Shown one piece after another: positions 8,494 through 18,665 of a stretch of 32,797 bases of DNA. Source of the stretch: an uncultured Lachnospiraceae bacterium (GTDB lineage Bacteria > Bacillota > Clostridia > Lachnospirales > Lachnospiraceae); contig CAMOYN010000002.1 of the NCBI GenBank assembly GCA_946630035.1, forward strand, positions 1-32,797. The letters run 5' to 3'. Position 1 is the first letter of the stretch. Every line of letters begins with the position of its first letter. The translations under genes and the position numbers were made by a program. Under the pieces are notes generated by a model. That model had not been told where the DNA came from, did not search any database, and saw only the letters and a list, made by a program, of their open reading frames with translations.

Positions 8494-9663
8494 TTACCGA
8501 CGCAGGAAATCCGGGATATTGATCGTCTTCTCCTGTACCTTGGAATCCGGGGAACGATACGGTTTCCGGGGAGTATACTCACCGGAGGGAGTCGTTCCGG
8601 CCGTGGTCGGTCTTACCGGAGTCACCGGTGTCTGAGTCCCGGATACAGGTTTCGCTGCCGGGGTCACACTGCCTGTGGTACGGCCGCCGAACATCGGCTT
8701 CACAGATGCGGGTTCCTCTTCCAGACCGGTAGCGATCACAGTGATCGTACATTCATCCTGCACATTCTCATCGAAACGGGCGCCGAAGATGATGTTGGCA
8801 TCCTCGCCGGCCAGTTCCTGTACATAGCTGGCAGCTTCGTTGGCCTCAATGAGTCCGATATCGCCTGATACATTGATAATGACATGGGTGGCACCGGCAA
8901 TGCTGGTCTCCAGCAGAGGGCTGGCCACGGCCTGTTTCACCGCTTCCAGAGCCTTGTCATCACCCTTCGCATTGCCGATACCGATATGGGCAATGCCCTT
9001 GTCGGTCATCACGGTCTGTACATCTGCGAAGTCCAGGTTGATCAGAGCAGGAACGTTGATCAGATCCGTGATGCCCTGCACTGCCTGCTGCAGTACTTCA
9101 TCGGCTTTTTTCAGAGCTTCGGGCATAGTGGTCCGACGATCAACGATCTCCAGGAGTTTGTCATTGGGGATGACGATCAGGGTATCCACGTTTTTCTTCA
9201 GGTTCTCAATACCCTGAATCGCATTGCTCATGCGCACTTTTCCCTCAAAGCGGAAAGGCTTGGTCACAACACCTACCGTCAGAATTCCCATCTCTTTGGC
9301 AAGACGGGCAATCACCGGAGCGGCTCCGGTACCGGTACCGCCGCCCATACCACAGGTGACGAATACCATATCTGCCCCTTTGACGGCTGCCGAAAGTTCT
9401 TCTGCGCTCTCTTCTGCTGCCTTTTCACCGATTTCAGGCTTTGCGCCTGCACCCAGTCCCTTGGTTAGCTTCTCTCCGATCTGAATGGCTGTAGGCGCTT
9501 TGCAAAGCTGCAGGGCCTGCCGGTCGGAATTAACGCCGATAAACTCAACACATTCTACATCACTGTCTACCATCCGGTTTACAGCATTATTCCCAGCGCC
9601 GCCGATACCGATCACGATTATCTTCGCTGCGCTTTCTGACTCATTCAGCTTTATCTCTAACAA
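8494..9663 (-). CDS. ftsZ: Cell division protein FtsZ
   Basis: [17 protein letters not shown], tubulin signature [11 protein letters not shown]-terminal peptide [10 protein letters not shown]. Confidence 0.98.
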   Translation of the reverse strand: MLEIKLNESESAAKIIVIGIGGAGNNAVNRMVDSDVECVEFIGVNSDRQALQLCKAPTAIQIGEKLTKGLGAGAKPEIGEKAAEESAEELSAAVKGADMVFVTCGMGGGTGTGAAPVIARLAKEMGILTVGVVTKPFRFEGKVRMSNAIQGIENLKKNVDTLIVIPNDKLLEIVDRRTTMPEALKKADEVLQQAVQGITDLINVPALINLDFADVQTVMTDKGIAHIGIGNAKGDDKALEAVKQAVASPLLETSIAGATHVIINVSGDIGLIEANEAASYVQELAGEDANIIFGARFDENVQDECTITVIATGLEEEPASVKPMFGGRTTGSVTPAAKPVSGTQTPVTPVRPTTAGTTPSGEYTPRKPYRSPDSKVQEKTINIPDFLRR

Positions 9664-9740
9664 CTTCCGGATCCTCCTTTAGTCTCTACTCTTTCAAAAG
9701 AAACATATACGCACGGATTTTGCGCACACTCATGTTATCT

Positions 9741-9769
9741 ATTGTATTTTATTTTGCGCAAATAATCAA
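9741..9769 (-). promoter_or_regulatory. Predicted sigma-A promoter for ftsZ
   Basis: Minus strand TTGATT (9764-9769), 17-nt spacer, TACAAT (9741-9746). Confidence 0.6.
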
Positions 9770-9806
9770 GTATCTGCAGCCACTTTTTTTCAGGGTTATT
9801 TACGGG

Positions 9807-10574
9807 TTATTTAAATACGTAACCCGGGCTTTCCGCGTTGGGGTCATAATTATCCAGATATAACGTGCCGGAACGTCCGAAAAGCTGTGGTAGGATATCC
9901 TTCATGATCAGCAGTTTTTCTTCCATATATTTATTCCCGCCCAGATAAACCGAGAGGTCTCCCATTAAAACGGTGACATTTCCCCTCTCATCGAGGCTCA
10001 CCTCATCGACCAGCCCGATCAGGTCTGCCTTCGTCTGGCCCCAGTCGGTGGACTGACTGGTAAGGAACTGACTGACACTGACGATTTCTTCCAGAACCGA
10101 GGCATTTTCCAGGGGGAGTGCCTCTCCCGGCTCCAGCACCTTGTCGCAGACTCCGGAAAACACCGGGATGTCCTCCAGCCGGACGTCGGAACGTTCCACA
10201 ATCTTCCCGTTGTAATCAAAGTACTGACAGGTATCTCCCACCTCGGTCAGACCGGCCAGATTTTTTTCATAGATCCGTATACGCAGCGAGGTCAGGCCGG
10301 TCGGCATGGCCCGGAATCCCTGCACGAAGGGAATCTCCGGGGTCTGACGCAGCAGCGCCATCAGCAGAAAATAAACCGGGTTGCGCATCTCTCCCTCGGG
10401 CAGCAGCAAGGCCTCCAGTTCCGCATCCGTGTAATGGACATTTCCTTCAAATTCCACCTTATCCACCTGCAGACTGGCTCCGGCAACGGTTAATACCCCC
10501 ATAACCAGAACAAGGATCAGAAATTTTCTGATCCGTCCTCCGCCGCCATTCTGTTTTCTGCCGGTTTCACTCAT
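9807..10574 (-). CDS. Cell division protein FtsQ/DivIB
   Basis: N-terminal TM, POTRA-like VDKVEFEGNVHYTDAELEALL, position within the dcw cluster. Confidence 0.85.
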   Translation of the reverse strand: MSETGRKQNGGGGRIRKFLILVLVMGVLTVAGASLQVDKVEFEGNVHYTDAELEALLLPEGEMRNPVYFLLMALLRQTPEIPFVQGFRAMPTGLTSLRIRIYEKNLAGLTEVGDTCQYFDYNGKIVERSDVRLEDIPVFSGVCDKVLEPGEALPLENASVLEEIVSVSQFLTSQSTDWGQTKADLIGLVDEVSLDERGNVTVLMGDLSVYLGGNKYMEEKLLIMKDILPQLFGRSGTLYLDNYDPNAESPGYVFK

Positions 10575-10634
10575 ATCTCAAAAATCCTTCTATATCTCCC
10601 CGGGACCCTATGGTACCCGGACCAGGTATCCCTT

Positions 10635-11789
10635 TCAGTCCAGCCGGATCTTCCGGGACACCCCCAGAGCCATACCGATCTCTGCCATCAGAAACACCAG
10701 AGAGGTTCCGCCATAACTGATCAGGGGGAGCGAAACGCCCGTATTCGGAATAAAGTTGGTAACCACCGCAATATTCAGAAATACCTGAAGGGCAATCTGT
10801 GCCATTACACCCACCACCAGCATGGATCCCAGCAGGTCCGGTGCATTATTGGCAATCACAAGAAAACGATACAACATAAACAGGAAGAGCAGGATCACAC
10901 ACACAGCTCCGAACAGCCCCAGTTCCTCGCAGATAATGGAAAAGATCATGTCATTTTCCGCCTCCGGGACGAACCCCAGTTTCTGCACACTGTTTCCCAG
11001 GCCTTTCCCGAAGACGCCGCCGGAGCCGATGGCATACAGTCCCTGAAGCACCTGCCAGCCACCGTTCTTCGGATAGGCGGCTGGATTCTGCCACACCAGG
11101 ATCCGGCTCACCTGATACTGCTCCAGAATACCGGTCTCCACCAGGCGGTCCGCCAGCATCACGGCAGAAAATGCCACCAGCGCCACCAGTCCCGCCAGAC
11201 GGAGAAACAGCCGTCTCTCACGGGTTGCCACAAAAAACATGGCAGCCACAATTCCTCCGATGATGATACCGGAGCTCAGGTTATTCTTTGCCACCAGGGC
11301 TATAGGGATCAGTGCGTACCCAAGAATTCTCAGAATCGCGTCGGACCGGGTCAGATGACCGACATATTTCACAATCAAGGCCGCCATGGTAAGAATCAGA
11401 GCGATTTTTACCAGCTCAGCCGGCTGGCAGATCGCGTGATTCCGGTATCCGAACCACCGTTTACTTCCGTTGTATTCCACTCCGAAGGGAGTAAAATCCA
11501 CGAGAAACATCATGGCGGTAGAGCCAAGCCAGGCCAGCGGCCAAAGTCTGGCATAGAGATGATAATCCATCACCGATACAAACAGCATCACAGCGAATCC
11601 GATCAGCAGGTTACGGATCTGCTTTTTTACATAAAAAGCACCTCCGATATTCTTCAGCTGGCCGATATAATAGCTGGAACTGTACAGCATCACAAGACCG
11701 AAGCAGCACAAAAAGACCGTGACAAACAACAGGTTGTAGTCAAAGTACCTTTCCCTCTTTTGTTTATTTCTGCTTCGGTCTCTGCTCAT
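10635..11789 (-). CDS. ftsW: FtsW/RodA/SpoVE family peptidoglycan polymerase
   Basis: Multi-TM SEDS protein; YNGSKRWFGYRNHAICQPAELVKIALILTMA, NTGVSLPLISYGGTSLVFLMAEIGM. Confidence 0.93.
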   Translation of the reverse strand: MSRDRSRNKQKRERYFDYNLLFVTVFLCCFGLVMLYSSSYYIGQLKNIGGAFYVKKQIRNLLIGFAVMLFVSVMDYHLYARLWPLAWLGSTAMMFLVDFTPFGVEYNGSKRWFGYRNHAICQPAELVKIALILTMAALIVKYVGHLTRSDAILRILGYALIPIALVAKNNLSSGIIIGGIVAAMFFVATRERRLFLRLAGLVALVAFSAVMLADRLVETGILEQYQVSRILVWQNPAAYPKNGGWQVLQGLYAIGSGGVFGKGLGNSVQKLGFVPEAENDMIFSIICEELGLFGAVCVILLFLFMLYRFLVIANNAPDLLGSMLVVGVMAQIALQVFLNIAVVTNFIPNTGVSLPLISYGGTSLVFLMAEIGMALGVSRKIRLD

Positions 11790-11814
11790 CCTTCTCTCCT
11801 ATACAACCCTGTTT

Positions 11815-13161
11815 TTACAGTGCGCGGACCAGTTCTTTGAACTCGCGGCCGCGAACTTCGTAATTCGGGAACATACCCCAGCTGGCACAGGCGGGGGACA
11901 GAAGTACTGCGTCTCCGGGCTCTGCCACTCTGGCCGCTTCTTCCACGGCTTCTTTGAGGCTGTTCACAAATACGATCCGCTCCATGCCATACTTTCTGGC
12001 CGTCGCAGCGATCCTCTCAGCCGTGGCTCCCATGAGGATCAGTTCCTTCACCTTGGGACAGGCTGCCTGAATCCACTCATCAAATTCGCCGCCTTTATCA
12101 TAACCGCCTCCCAGCAGCACGGTAGGACGTACCATCGCACGGATGGCCTGGATGGCCGCATCCGGATTCGTACCCTTGGAATCATTGTAATAGACAACCC
12201 CGTTTTTCTCGGTTACGTATTCAATCCTGTGTTCCACCGCGGTAAAGGCCCGCAGGGTCTCACGGATCGACTCCATCGGAACACCGATACAGAGGCTCAT
12301 AAGAACCGCCGCCATTACATTCTCATAATTGTGGCGTCCCAGAAGCTTCAGCTCGTGAATGTTTACCACTTTTTCTGTCGTTCCGTTCAGACGGACATAG
12401 ATATCCTCGCCCTCGAGGAAGGCGCCTTCGGACAATTCCCGGGCGCTGCTGAAGAACAGTACCTTGGCCGGGCAGGAAGGAGCAAAGGCTTTCAGTCTCT
12501 CATCCTCCGCATTCAGGATGCAGAAATCCTCCCCGGTCTGATTTTTCGTGACACTCTCTTTCACCTCAGCATAGCACTCCATGGTCTTGTGCCGGTTCAG
12601 ATGGTCCGGGGTAATATTCAGTATCGCCGAAACCTGGGGATGGAAATCGCGGATGGTCTCCAGCTGGAAGCTGCTGACTTCCGCCACCGTAACCGTATCC
12701 TCTTCGGTCTTGAGGGCTTCCTTGGTGTAGGCATTTCCGATATTGCCTACGACAAATACCGAGCGGAAATAGTTTTTGCAGATCTCACCGGTCAGAGCCG
12801 TCGTTGTCGTCTTTCCATTGGTGCCGGTAATGGCAATCAGTCTTCCCTTCGCAGCTTCAAAGGCCAGTTCAATCTCACTGATGACAGGGATTCCTGCGCC
12901 TTTCAGTTCTTCTGCCAGAGGGGAGTCCATCGGGATCCCGGGGCTCACAACACAGACGGAAATCTCCGGAAGCAGTTCCTCCGGAAGGGCTCCCAGCACG
13001 ATCTGAAGATTCGAAGTCTCCGGGAACTCCTTTTTCAGCTCTGCCGGATCCTTATCGGCATTGCCGTCGTATAACACTACTTCTTTCCCCTGTGCCAGCA
13101 GCAGGCTGCAGGCATGAAGGCCGCTGATTCCGGCCCCCGCCACCAATACTTTCTTATTCAT
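11815..13161 (-). CDS. murD: UDP-N-acetylmuramoylalanine--D-glutamate ligase
   Basis: ITGTNGKTTTTALTGEI, VSSFQLETI, NITPDHLNRH, YYNDSKGTNPDA, LSPACASWGMFPNYEVRGREF. Confidence 0.97.
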   Translation of the reverse strand: MNKKVLVAGAGISGLHACSLLLAQGKEVVLYDGNADKDPAELKKEFPETSNLQIVLGALPEELLPEISVCVVSPGIPMDSPLAEELKGAGIPVISEIELAFEAAKGRLIAITGTNGKTTTTALTGEICKNYFRSVFVVGNIGNAYTKEALKTEEDTVTVAEVSSFQLETIRDFHPQVSAILNITPDHLNRHKTMECYAEVKESVTKNQTGEDFCILNAEDERLKAFAPSCPAKVLFFSSARELSEGAFLEGEDIYVRLNGTTEKVVNIHELKLLGRHNYENVMAAVLMSLCIGVPMESIRETLRAFTAVEHRIEYVTEKNGVVYYNDSKGTNPDAAIQAIRAMVRPTVLLGGGYDKGGEFDEWIQAACPKVKELILMGATAERIAATARKYGMERIVFVNSLKEAVEEAARVAEPGDAVLLSPACASWGMFPNYEVRGREFKELVRAL

Positions 13162-13237
13162 GGTAAATCTTTCAATCTCCTTTCAATCCCTGACGGATCC
13201 GATTATATAAAATAACATAGATTTCCTTCGCATTTTC

Positions 13238-14188
13238 CTATGCCATAGCCGCAACCAGGCAGAGCACTGCCGTCACGACAGAAAATACTGCTACGATCCG
13301 GGTCTCCGACCACCCTCCCAGTTCAAAGTGATGATGGATGGGAGCCATACGGAACAACCGTTTTCCTCCGGTCTTTTTAAAATATCCTACCTGAAGAATC
13401 ACCGAGATTACCTCTGCCAGGTAAATGAAGCCCACCAGCAGAATCAGCAGAGGCTGCTGCAGCATCAGAGCCGTGGAGGCCACAAACGCTCCCAGACCCA
13501 GAGAACCGGTATCCCCCATGAACACTTTGGCAGGATATACATTAAACAGCAGAAATCCACCCAGTGCACCGCCCACGGCAGCCGTCACGGGTTCCAGCCC
13601 GCCCCCGGTCTTCAGGGAGAGCCAGGTGAAGAAGACGGATACAACGATCGTGACCGTAGAACAGAGGCCGTCCAGACCATCGGTAAAATTCACTCCGTTA
13701 TCCGTTCCCAGTACAACAAAGAACAGGAAAGGCACATAGAGCCATCCCATATTCCACTCTGCTCCGAAGAAAGGAATCTTTATTACCGTTCCGCAGCCGG
13801 AGTGAGCCATCATATAATAGCAGAAAATTGCGGTAAGCACAAACTGCGCTGCCATTTTCTGTTTTGGATTCAATCCCTCGGAATGTTTCTTTACGATTTT
13901 GATATAGTCATCGGTAAAGCCGATCAGTCCGAACCCCAGCGTCATCAGCATCACCGGCAGAATCCGGGGATGCGAAGGAATCCAGAACAGACAGGTCACG
14001 GTGATCGCCAGAATAAAGGCGATTCCTCCCATGGTGGGTGTACCTGCTTTTTTCAGATGCGCCTGTGGTCCATCGTCTCTCACCTGCTGACCGAATTTCA
14101 GTTTTTTAAGAAAAGGGATAAAAACCGGGCAGGCAGCTGCGCTGAGGGCAAATGCAAATAATGCAGGCATAATAATCTGTAGATCCAT
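13238..14188 (-). CDS. mraY: Phospho-N-acetylmuramoyl-pentapeptide-transferase
   Basis: HLKKAGTPTMGGIAFI, GFTDDYIKI, DGLDGL, FMGDTGSLGLGAF, PIHHHFE; start MDLQIIMPAL at 14188. Confidence 0.97.
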   Translation of the reverse strand: MDLQIIMPALFAFALSAAACPVFIPFLKKLKFGQQVRDDGPQAHLKKAGTPTMGGIAFILAITVTCLFWIPSHPRILPVMLMTLGFGLIGFTDDYIKIVKKHSEGLNPKQKMAAQFVLTAIFCYYMMAHSGCGTVIKIPFFGAEWNMGWLYVPFLFFVVLGTDNGVNFTDGLDGLCSTVTIVVSVFFTWLSLKTGGGLEPVTAAVGGALGGFLLFNVYPAKVFMGDTGSLGLGAFVASTALMLQQPLLILLVGFIYLAEVISVILQVGYFKKTGGKRLFRMAPIHHHFELGGWSETRIVAVFSVVTAVLCLVAAMA

Positions 14189-14212
14189 GATATTTCCTTT
14201 CCGGCGAAGCAC

Positions 14213-16330
14213 TTACTCCTCCGCCACTTCTGTTTCCATCCGTACTTCCTCCGATTCCGTCTCTGCCTGAGTAGGAGGACCGCTGTCCTGATCCATGAAA
14301 CCACCCTCGGGGATTTCATCTTCCCACTCATTCCCGGCGTTGGTCGGCTCGATGATCTCTTCCTCCTCGGTCGTCCCGTCGCTTTCCCCGGACTCAGAGG
14401 CCGCTGCTTTCTGGCCGTCCGCCTCTTCCGCTCCTGCCGTTGCAGCAACCGCATCCGGATCCGGAGTGATGTTCAGGTACTCCACCAGAGAAGCCATGAT
14501 CTTTTTTTCCAGAGGAACGGCTGTCTCAGAAACCGTATATTTCGATTTTTCCGGTTTATAGATCTTTGGTTTACCGGAGCCCTTCTGGGGATTATCTATT
14601 ACCACATAGATCAGGAGTTCCGGATTCTCTGCCGGGACACACCCGACAAAAGAATGAATGTATTTGTTTTTATTCCGGGGGTATTTCTCGGCCGTCCCGG
14701 TCTTTCCTCCCACACTGTATCCGTTCACCTTTGCCAGCTGTCCGGTTCCCTCCGGATCGTTGACACCCAGGGCCAGACCTTCCAGCAGGATCTCCGCCGT
14801 GGAAGTACTTACCGTCTCTCGCACCACGGTGTTCTCCGTCGTCTTAAGCACCTCCCCGGTCTCACTCAGTATCTCTTTTACAATATGAGGACGATAATAG
14901 GCTCCTCCGTTGAGGACCGAGCAGTAAGCGGCCGCCACCTGAATCATGGTAGCATTGAAGTTCTGTCCGAAGGTATTGGTCGCCAGATCAACCGGATCCA
15001 TGTTATCCACACTATGCAGGATGCCGCTGGACTCACCGGGCAGATCCACGCCGGTCTGCCGGCCCAGGCCGAACTGACTCTGGTACTCGGAAAATACATT
15101 TTTGCCCATGATTTTTCCCAGCTGCATCATCACATCATTACAGGAAAAAGCGAGGGCCTGGGCCAGATTGATATTTCCATGGAGATGGGCGCAGCGGATA
15201 AACCGGTCCACCACCTGTTCGCCCCGGTCACAGACATAGGTGGAATTCTCATTCGCCAGATTCTCTTCCAGCACCGCCGCCTCGGTAAAGAGCTTGGTGG
15301 TCGATCCCGGTTCGAAGGCTTCCGCCACGCAGAAATTCCGCCACATCTGATTCAGGGAGTCCGCCCGGCTCTCGGAAGTCATCGCCTCGATCTCCGCTTC
15401 CGTGTAACTCAGAGACAGGTCATTGGGATTGTTCAGATCATACACCGAATCCGTCGCCATGGCAAGTATTTCCGCATTGGAGGGATCCATCACCAGTACA
15501 CCGACATGATCGGTCTCGACATCTTCGCAGAATTCCGCAATGGCATTCTCGACGATTTTCTGAACCGTGTAATCCAGGGTAGTGATGATGGTGTTTCCAT
15601 TCCGTGCCGGTTTCGTAGTCCGTTCCACCACGCCGTCAGAATTCAGATAGCCAAACTGACGTCCGTCTGTACCCACCAGATAATCGTTGTAGTACTGTTC
15701 AATCCCCCAGTTTCCTTTCCGGCTGTCAGACCCGGAAAACCCGAGGGCTGTACAGGCCAGGGAATCATAGGGATACACTCTCCGGTACTCTGACTCAAAC
15801 CAGACGCCGCTGATCTTTCCCCGGGCTTCCTTATCCCGGTTGTGTTCCTCCTGAAGAGTTTCAAACAAAGTCTTCTGTTCTTCCGGAAGTCCCTTCTGAT
15901 ATCTCACATAGGCGCTCTTTGCGTTCTCTTCGATGGCACTTCTTATTTCGTCCTTCGTAAACCCGAAGGCTTCCGCCACCGCATCCACCGTGGCATCCAC
16001 GTCATCCTGATTTCCCTCCAGGATTACCGACGGGTCTAGAATCAGATTATAGACCTGCTCACTGGCCGCCAGAATCGTCTGGTTCCGGTCCATAATCGTC
16101 CCCCGCTTGAAGGGAAGCACGGTACTGCTGTAATTCTGCTGGTTCATCACCTTTTTCTGATAGTCATCTCCCCGGGTAAGAATAATCCGGATGATTACCA
16201 GCACCAACACAAATAAAGCTAACGCCGCAATGCAAAATGCGAACGCCAGCTTTCTCTGCATATACTTTCTTATTCGAATAGGTCTTTTTCTGGACCGACG
16301 GGAATCAGTCGCTGGTCGGGATGTCTTCAT
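14213..16330 (-). CDS. Class B penicillin-binding protein (FtsI/SpoVD-like) with acidic C-terminal tail
   Basis: Transpeptidase motifs EPGSTTKLF, SCNDVM, GKTGTAEK; single N-terminal TM; no recognisable PASTA domain, ends in a low-complexity Glu-rich tail. Start uncertain (16330 or 16363). Confidence 0.93.
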   Translation of the reverse strand: MKTSRPATDSRRSRKRPIRIRKYMQRKLAFAFCIAALALFVLVLVIIRIILTRGDDYQKKVMNQQNYSSTVLPFKRGTIMDRNQTILAASEQVYNLILDPSVILEGNQDDVDATVDAVAEAFGFTKDEIRSAIEENAKSAYVRYQKGLPEEQKTLFETLQEEHNRDKEARGKISGVWFESEYRRVYPYDSLACTALGFSGSDSRKGNWGIEQYYNDYLVGTDGRQFGYLNSDGVVERTTKPARNGNTIITTLDYTVQKIVENAIAEFCEDVETDHVGVLVMDPSNAEILAMATDSVYDLNNPNDLSLSYTEAEIEAMTSESRADSLNQMWRNFCVAEAFEPGSTTKLFTEAAVLEENLANENSTYVCDRGEQVVDRFIRCAHLHGNINLAQALAFSCNDVMMQLGKIMGKNVFSEYQSQFGLGRQTGVDLPGESSGILHSVDNMDPVDLATNTFGQNFNATMIQVAAAYCSVLNGGAYYRPHIVKEILSETGEVLKTTENTVVRETVSTSTAEILLEGLALGVNDPEGTGQLAKVNGYSVGGKTGTAEKYPRNKNKYIHSFVGCVPAENPELLIYVVIDNPQKGSGKPKIYKPEKSKYTVSETAVPLEKKIMASLVEYLNITPDPDAVAATAGAEEADGQKAAASESGESDGTTEEEEIIEPTNAGNEWEDEIPEGGFMDQDSGPPTQAETESEEVRMETEVAEE

Positions 16331-16862
16331 ACTGGCGCACATACTCACTTTCTGTTCGATCAAACCGGATTACCTGATCTTCACTCGGATAGGTCATCCC
16401 CAGCTTTTTGGTCGCCACTTTATAGATATAATCCAGATCCGTATAAATCTTAAGGCTGTCCTCTGCCGCATTATTCGCTGCCTTCAGTTTCGATACTGAA
16501 ACCTGCAGCTCCTGGACACTTCGCTTCGATGCACTGATTTCAGACTGCAGGCGGAGCGAATGATAACAGACGAAAACGCTCAGAACCGTGGCCACCGACA
16601 ACATCATAACATAAGGAAGGCTCATATGCATAGCCTTTTCTTGATTTTTTCTGACTTTCCGGTGATTTCGCCGTCTTTTCTCTTCTCTGACCTGTCTTTG
16701 CCGGCTCTGTTCCCACTCTGTCTCTTCCTGGATCTCTTCCACATAGTCCTCTGCGTAAGAATCCAGATAATCTACATAATAATCCTCCAGACGCACCGTG
16801 TTGCCGGATTGATAATATCGCACCGACGACGCGGGACTAATTCTTCTTCTATTACCAGCCAT
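16305..16862 (-). CDS. FtsL-like septum formation protein
   Basis: Single TM (YVMMLSVATVLSVFVCYHSL) followed by a short coiled coil (LQSEISASKRSVQELQVSVSKLKAANNAAEDSLKIYTDLDYIYKVATKKLGM); between rsmH and the class B PBP. Confidence 0.82.
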   Translation of the reverse strand: MAGNRRRISPASSVRYYQSGNTVRLEDYYVDYLDSYAEDYVEEIQEETEWEQSRQRQVREEKRRRNHRKVRKNQEKAMHMSLPYVMMLSVATVLSVFVCYHSLRLQSEISASKRSVQELQVSVSKLKAANNAAEDSLKIYTDLDYIYKVATKKLGMTYPSEDQVIRFDRTESEYVRQYEDIPTSD

Positions 16863-16904
16863 ACATCTCTCCCCTTTACCCGCGTTTTACACATCAGCAA
16901 GTTG

Positions 16905-16984
16905 CTTTCGTTACGGTTCTCTTTCGCTACAGTTCTCTTTCGTTACAATTCTCTTTCGTTGCGGTTCTCTTTCGTTCCGATCCT
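16905..16984. repeat. Five tandem 16-bp repeats between rsmH and ftsL
   Basis: ctttcgttacggttct / ctttcgctacagttct / ctttcgttacaattct / ctttcgttgcggttct / ctttcgttccgatcct, head-to-tail without gaps. Confidence 0.95.
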
Positions 16985-16989
16985 TTGGT

Positions 16990-17928
16990 TCAGAGCCTCT
17001 CAAACACCCTCAATTTGGCGCTTTTGGCCCGACTGTTAGCTTCCATCTCTTCTTCCGAAGGCAAAATCGGTTTCCTGGTCACAACTCGTCCAAGACTCTT
17101 CTTCCCACAGACACATACCGGGAAACTGGGCGGGCAGATACACGGATTCTCCGCCTGCCGGAACTTATTCTTTATAATGCGGTCCTCCAGACTGTGGAAC
17201 GTGATGACGCAGAGTCTGCCTCCCGGAGCCAGCGCCTCTATCATCGTATCCATCACATCTTCCAGGACCGTCAGTTCCCGGTTCAGTTCGATCCGGATGG
17301 CCTGAAAGGTTCTTTTGGCCGGATGGCCTCCCGTCTTCTGGATCTTCATGGGAATCGCACTCTGGATCACACGGACCAGGTCAAAGGTGGTCCGGATGGG
17401 AGCCTTTTCCCTCTCCGATACGATCCTGGCCGCAATCTTTGCGGCAAACCGGTCCTCCCCGTAATCCCGGATGATGCGGGCCAGTTCCGGCTCCTCATAT
17501 CCGTTCACGATGTCATAGGCGGTCAGGCTCTCCTCCTGATCCATCCGCATATCCAACGGGGCATCGGCACTGTAGGAAAATCCGCGGTCTGCGGTATCCA
17601 GCTGATAGGAAGAAACTCCCAGATCCAGCAGAATCCCATCCACCCGCGGAATCTTTTGGGAATCCAGGACAGAACGGATCTCTCCATAGTTGGCTTTTAC
17701 GATCGTCACACGATCCTGATAAGGAGCCAGCCGCTCTCCGGCCGCGCGAATCGCATCCGCATCCCGATCGATGCCGATCAGTCTGCCTCCCTCTGTAAGC
17801 CGCCGGGCAATCTGAAAAGAATGTCCGCCGCCCCCCAGTGTACCGTCGACATAGGTACCGTCGGGACGGATATTCAGATTGTCTATCACCGGCTCCAGGA
17901 GCACGGAAACATGAGAAAACTCTGCCAT
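16990..17928 (-). CDS. rsmH: 16S rRNA (cytosine(1402)-N(4))-methyltransferase RsmH (MraW)
   Basis: [86 protein letters not shown]. Confidence 0.97.
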   Translation of the reverse strand: MAEFSHVSVLLEPVIDNLNIRPDGTYVDGTLGGGGHSFQIARRLTEGGRLIGIDRDADAIRAAGERLAPYQDRVTIVKANYGEIRSVLDSQKIPRVDGILLDLGVSSYQLDTADRGFSYSADAPLDMRMDQEESLTAYDIVNGYEEPELARIIRDYGEDRFAAKIAARIVSEREKAPIRTTFDLVRVIQSAIPMKIQKTGGHPAKRTFQAIRIELNRELTVLEDVMDTMIEALAPGGRLCVITFHSLEDRIIKNKFRQAENPCICPPSFPVCVCGKKSLGRVVTRKPILPSEEEMEANSRAKSAKLRVFERL

Positions 17929-18353
17929 CAGATACCCAGTCCTTCCATATTCTCCGCGATCTCTTCCATGTCCTCATAGGTGGAATTCTCCTCCCAGCGG
18001 GCACTGTCCCAGATCTCGATTCTGCTTCCCACACCTGCCAGCACAACATCCTTTGTCAGATCGGCCGACTGACGAAGCTTCTGCGGGAGCAGAATCCTCC
18101 CCTGCTTGTCCACTTCGCAGGATGTCGCACCTGCCAGAAAATATCGGGTGAATTTTCTGGCCTTAAGGTTAGTAAGAGGAAGCTGCTTCAGCTTTTCAGT
18201 GAAGGCTTCCCACTCTTCATTCCCATATATAAACAGGCATCCGTCCAACCCCTGAGTCACTACGAAGGTGTCTCCCAGCTGTTCACGGAATTTTGCGGGA
18301 ATGATTAATCGTCCCTTGTTGTCAATACTGTGGTTGTATTCACCCATGAACAT
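17928..18353 (-). CDS. mraZ: Transcriptional regulator MraZ
   Basis: [48 protein letters not shown]..., two AbrB-like repeats; SD ggaggtga just upstream of ATG 18353 (the track start 18419 is too far upstream). Confidence 0.95.
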   Translation of the reverse strand: MFMGEYNHSIDNKGRLIIPAKFREQLGDTFVVTQGLDGCLFIYGNEEWEAFTEKLKQLPLTNLKARKFTRYFLAGATSCEVDKQGRILLPQKLRQSADLTKDVVLAGVGSRIEIWDSARWEENSTYEDMEEIAENMEGLGI

Positions 18354-18447
18354 GGAAAGCTCACCTCCTCGCGCCCTCGGATCCGCCGACTCCCCTTCGT
18401 CAGACCCCATTATCTTCACAGGAATATGAGATTTCCATCCATAAGCT

Positions 18448-18482
18448 TACCACTTTGTGACACTTTCCCCCACAATCTCCCA
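18448..18482 (-). promoter_or_regulatory. Candidate MraZ operator (four TGGGN-like boxes, 10-bp period)
   Basis: Minus strand TGGGA-gattg-TGGGG-gaaag-TGTCA-caaag-TGGTA, directly downstream of the mraZ promoter -10. Confidence 0.75.
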
Positions 18483-18491
18483 TGTATCTCC

Positions 18492-18520
18492 ATTCTAAAG
18501 CATGTTTTTCCAAATATCAA
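18492..18520 (-). promoter_or_regulatory. Predicted sigma-A promoter of the dcw operon
   Basis: Minus strand TTGATA (18515-18520), 17-nt spacer, TAGAAT (18492-18497). Confidence 0.75.
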
Positions 18521-18571
18521 GTCCCTTTCCAGAGATTTTTCCATTTTTATTTTTTTCAAATTTTTTTCAAC

Positions 18572-18599
18572 AAAAAAGGAACGGGCAGATACCCGTTCC
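18572..18599 (-). terminator. Rho-independent terminator after the BMP-family gene
   Basis: Minus strand GGAACGGG-tatctg-CCCGTTCC-TTTTTT. Confidence 0.92.
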
Positions 18600-18665
18600 G
18601 GAGATTTTGCTTTCTTATGTTATTTATCAGGAACGCCTCTGCGTTCTTGCCACGCCGCGATTGCT

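Noticed and set aside
7572-8522. 316-aa plus-strand ORF
   Set aside because: Antisense to rsmE.
9793-9813. Two 11-bp near-direct repeats gggttatttac/gggttatttaa at the divIB 3' end
   Set aside because: Only two short copies spanning a stop codon; likely chance.
14654-15793. 379-aa plus-strand ORF
   Set aside because: Antisense to the class B PBP.
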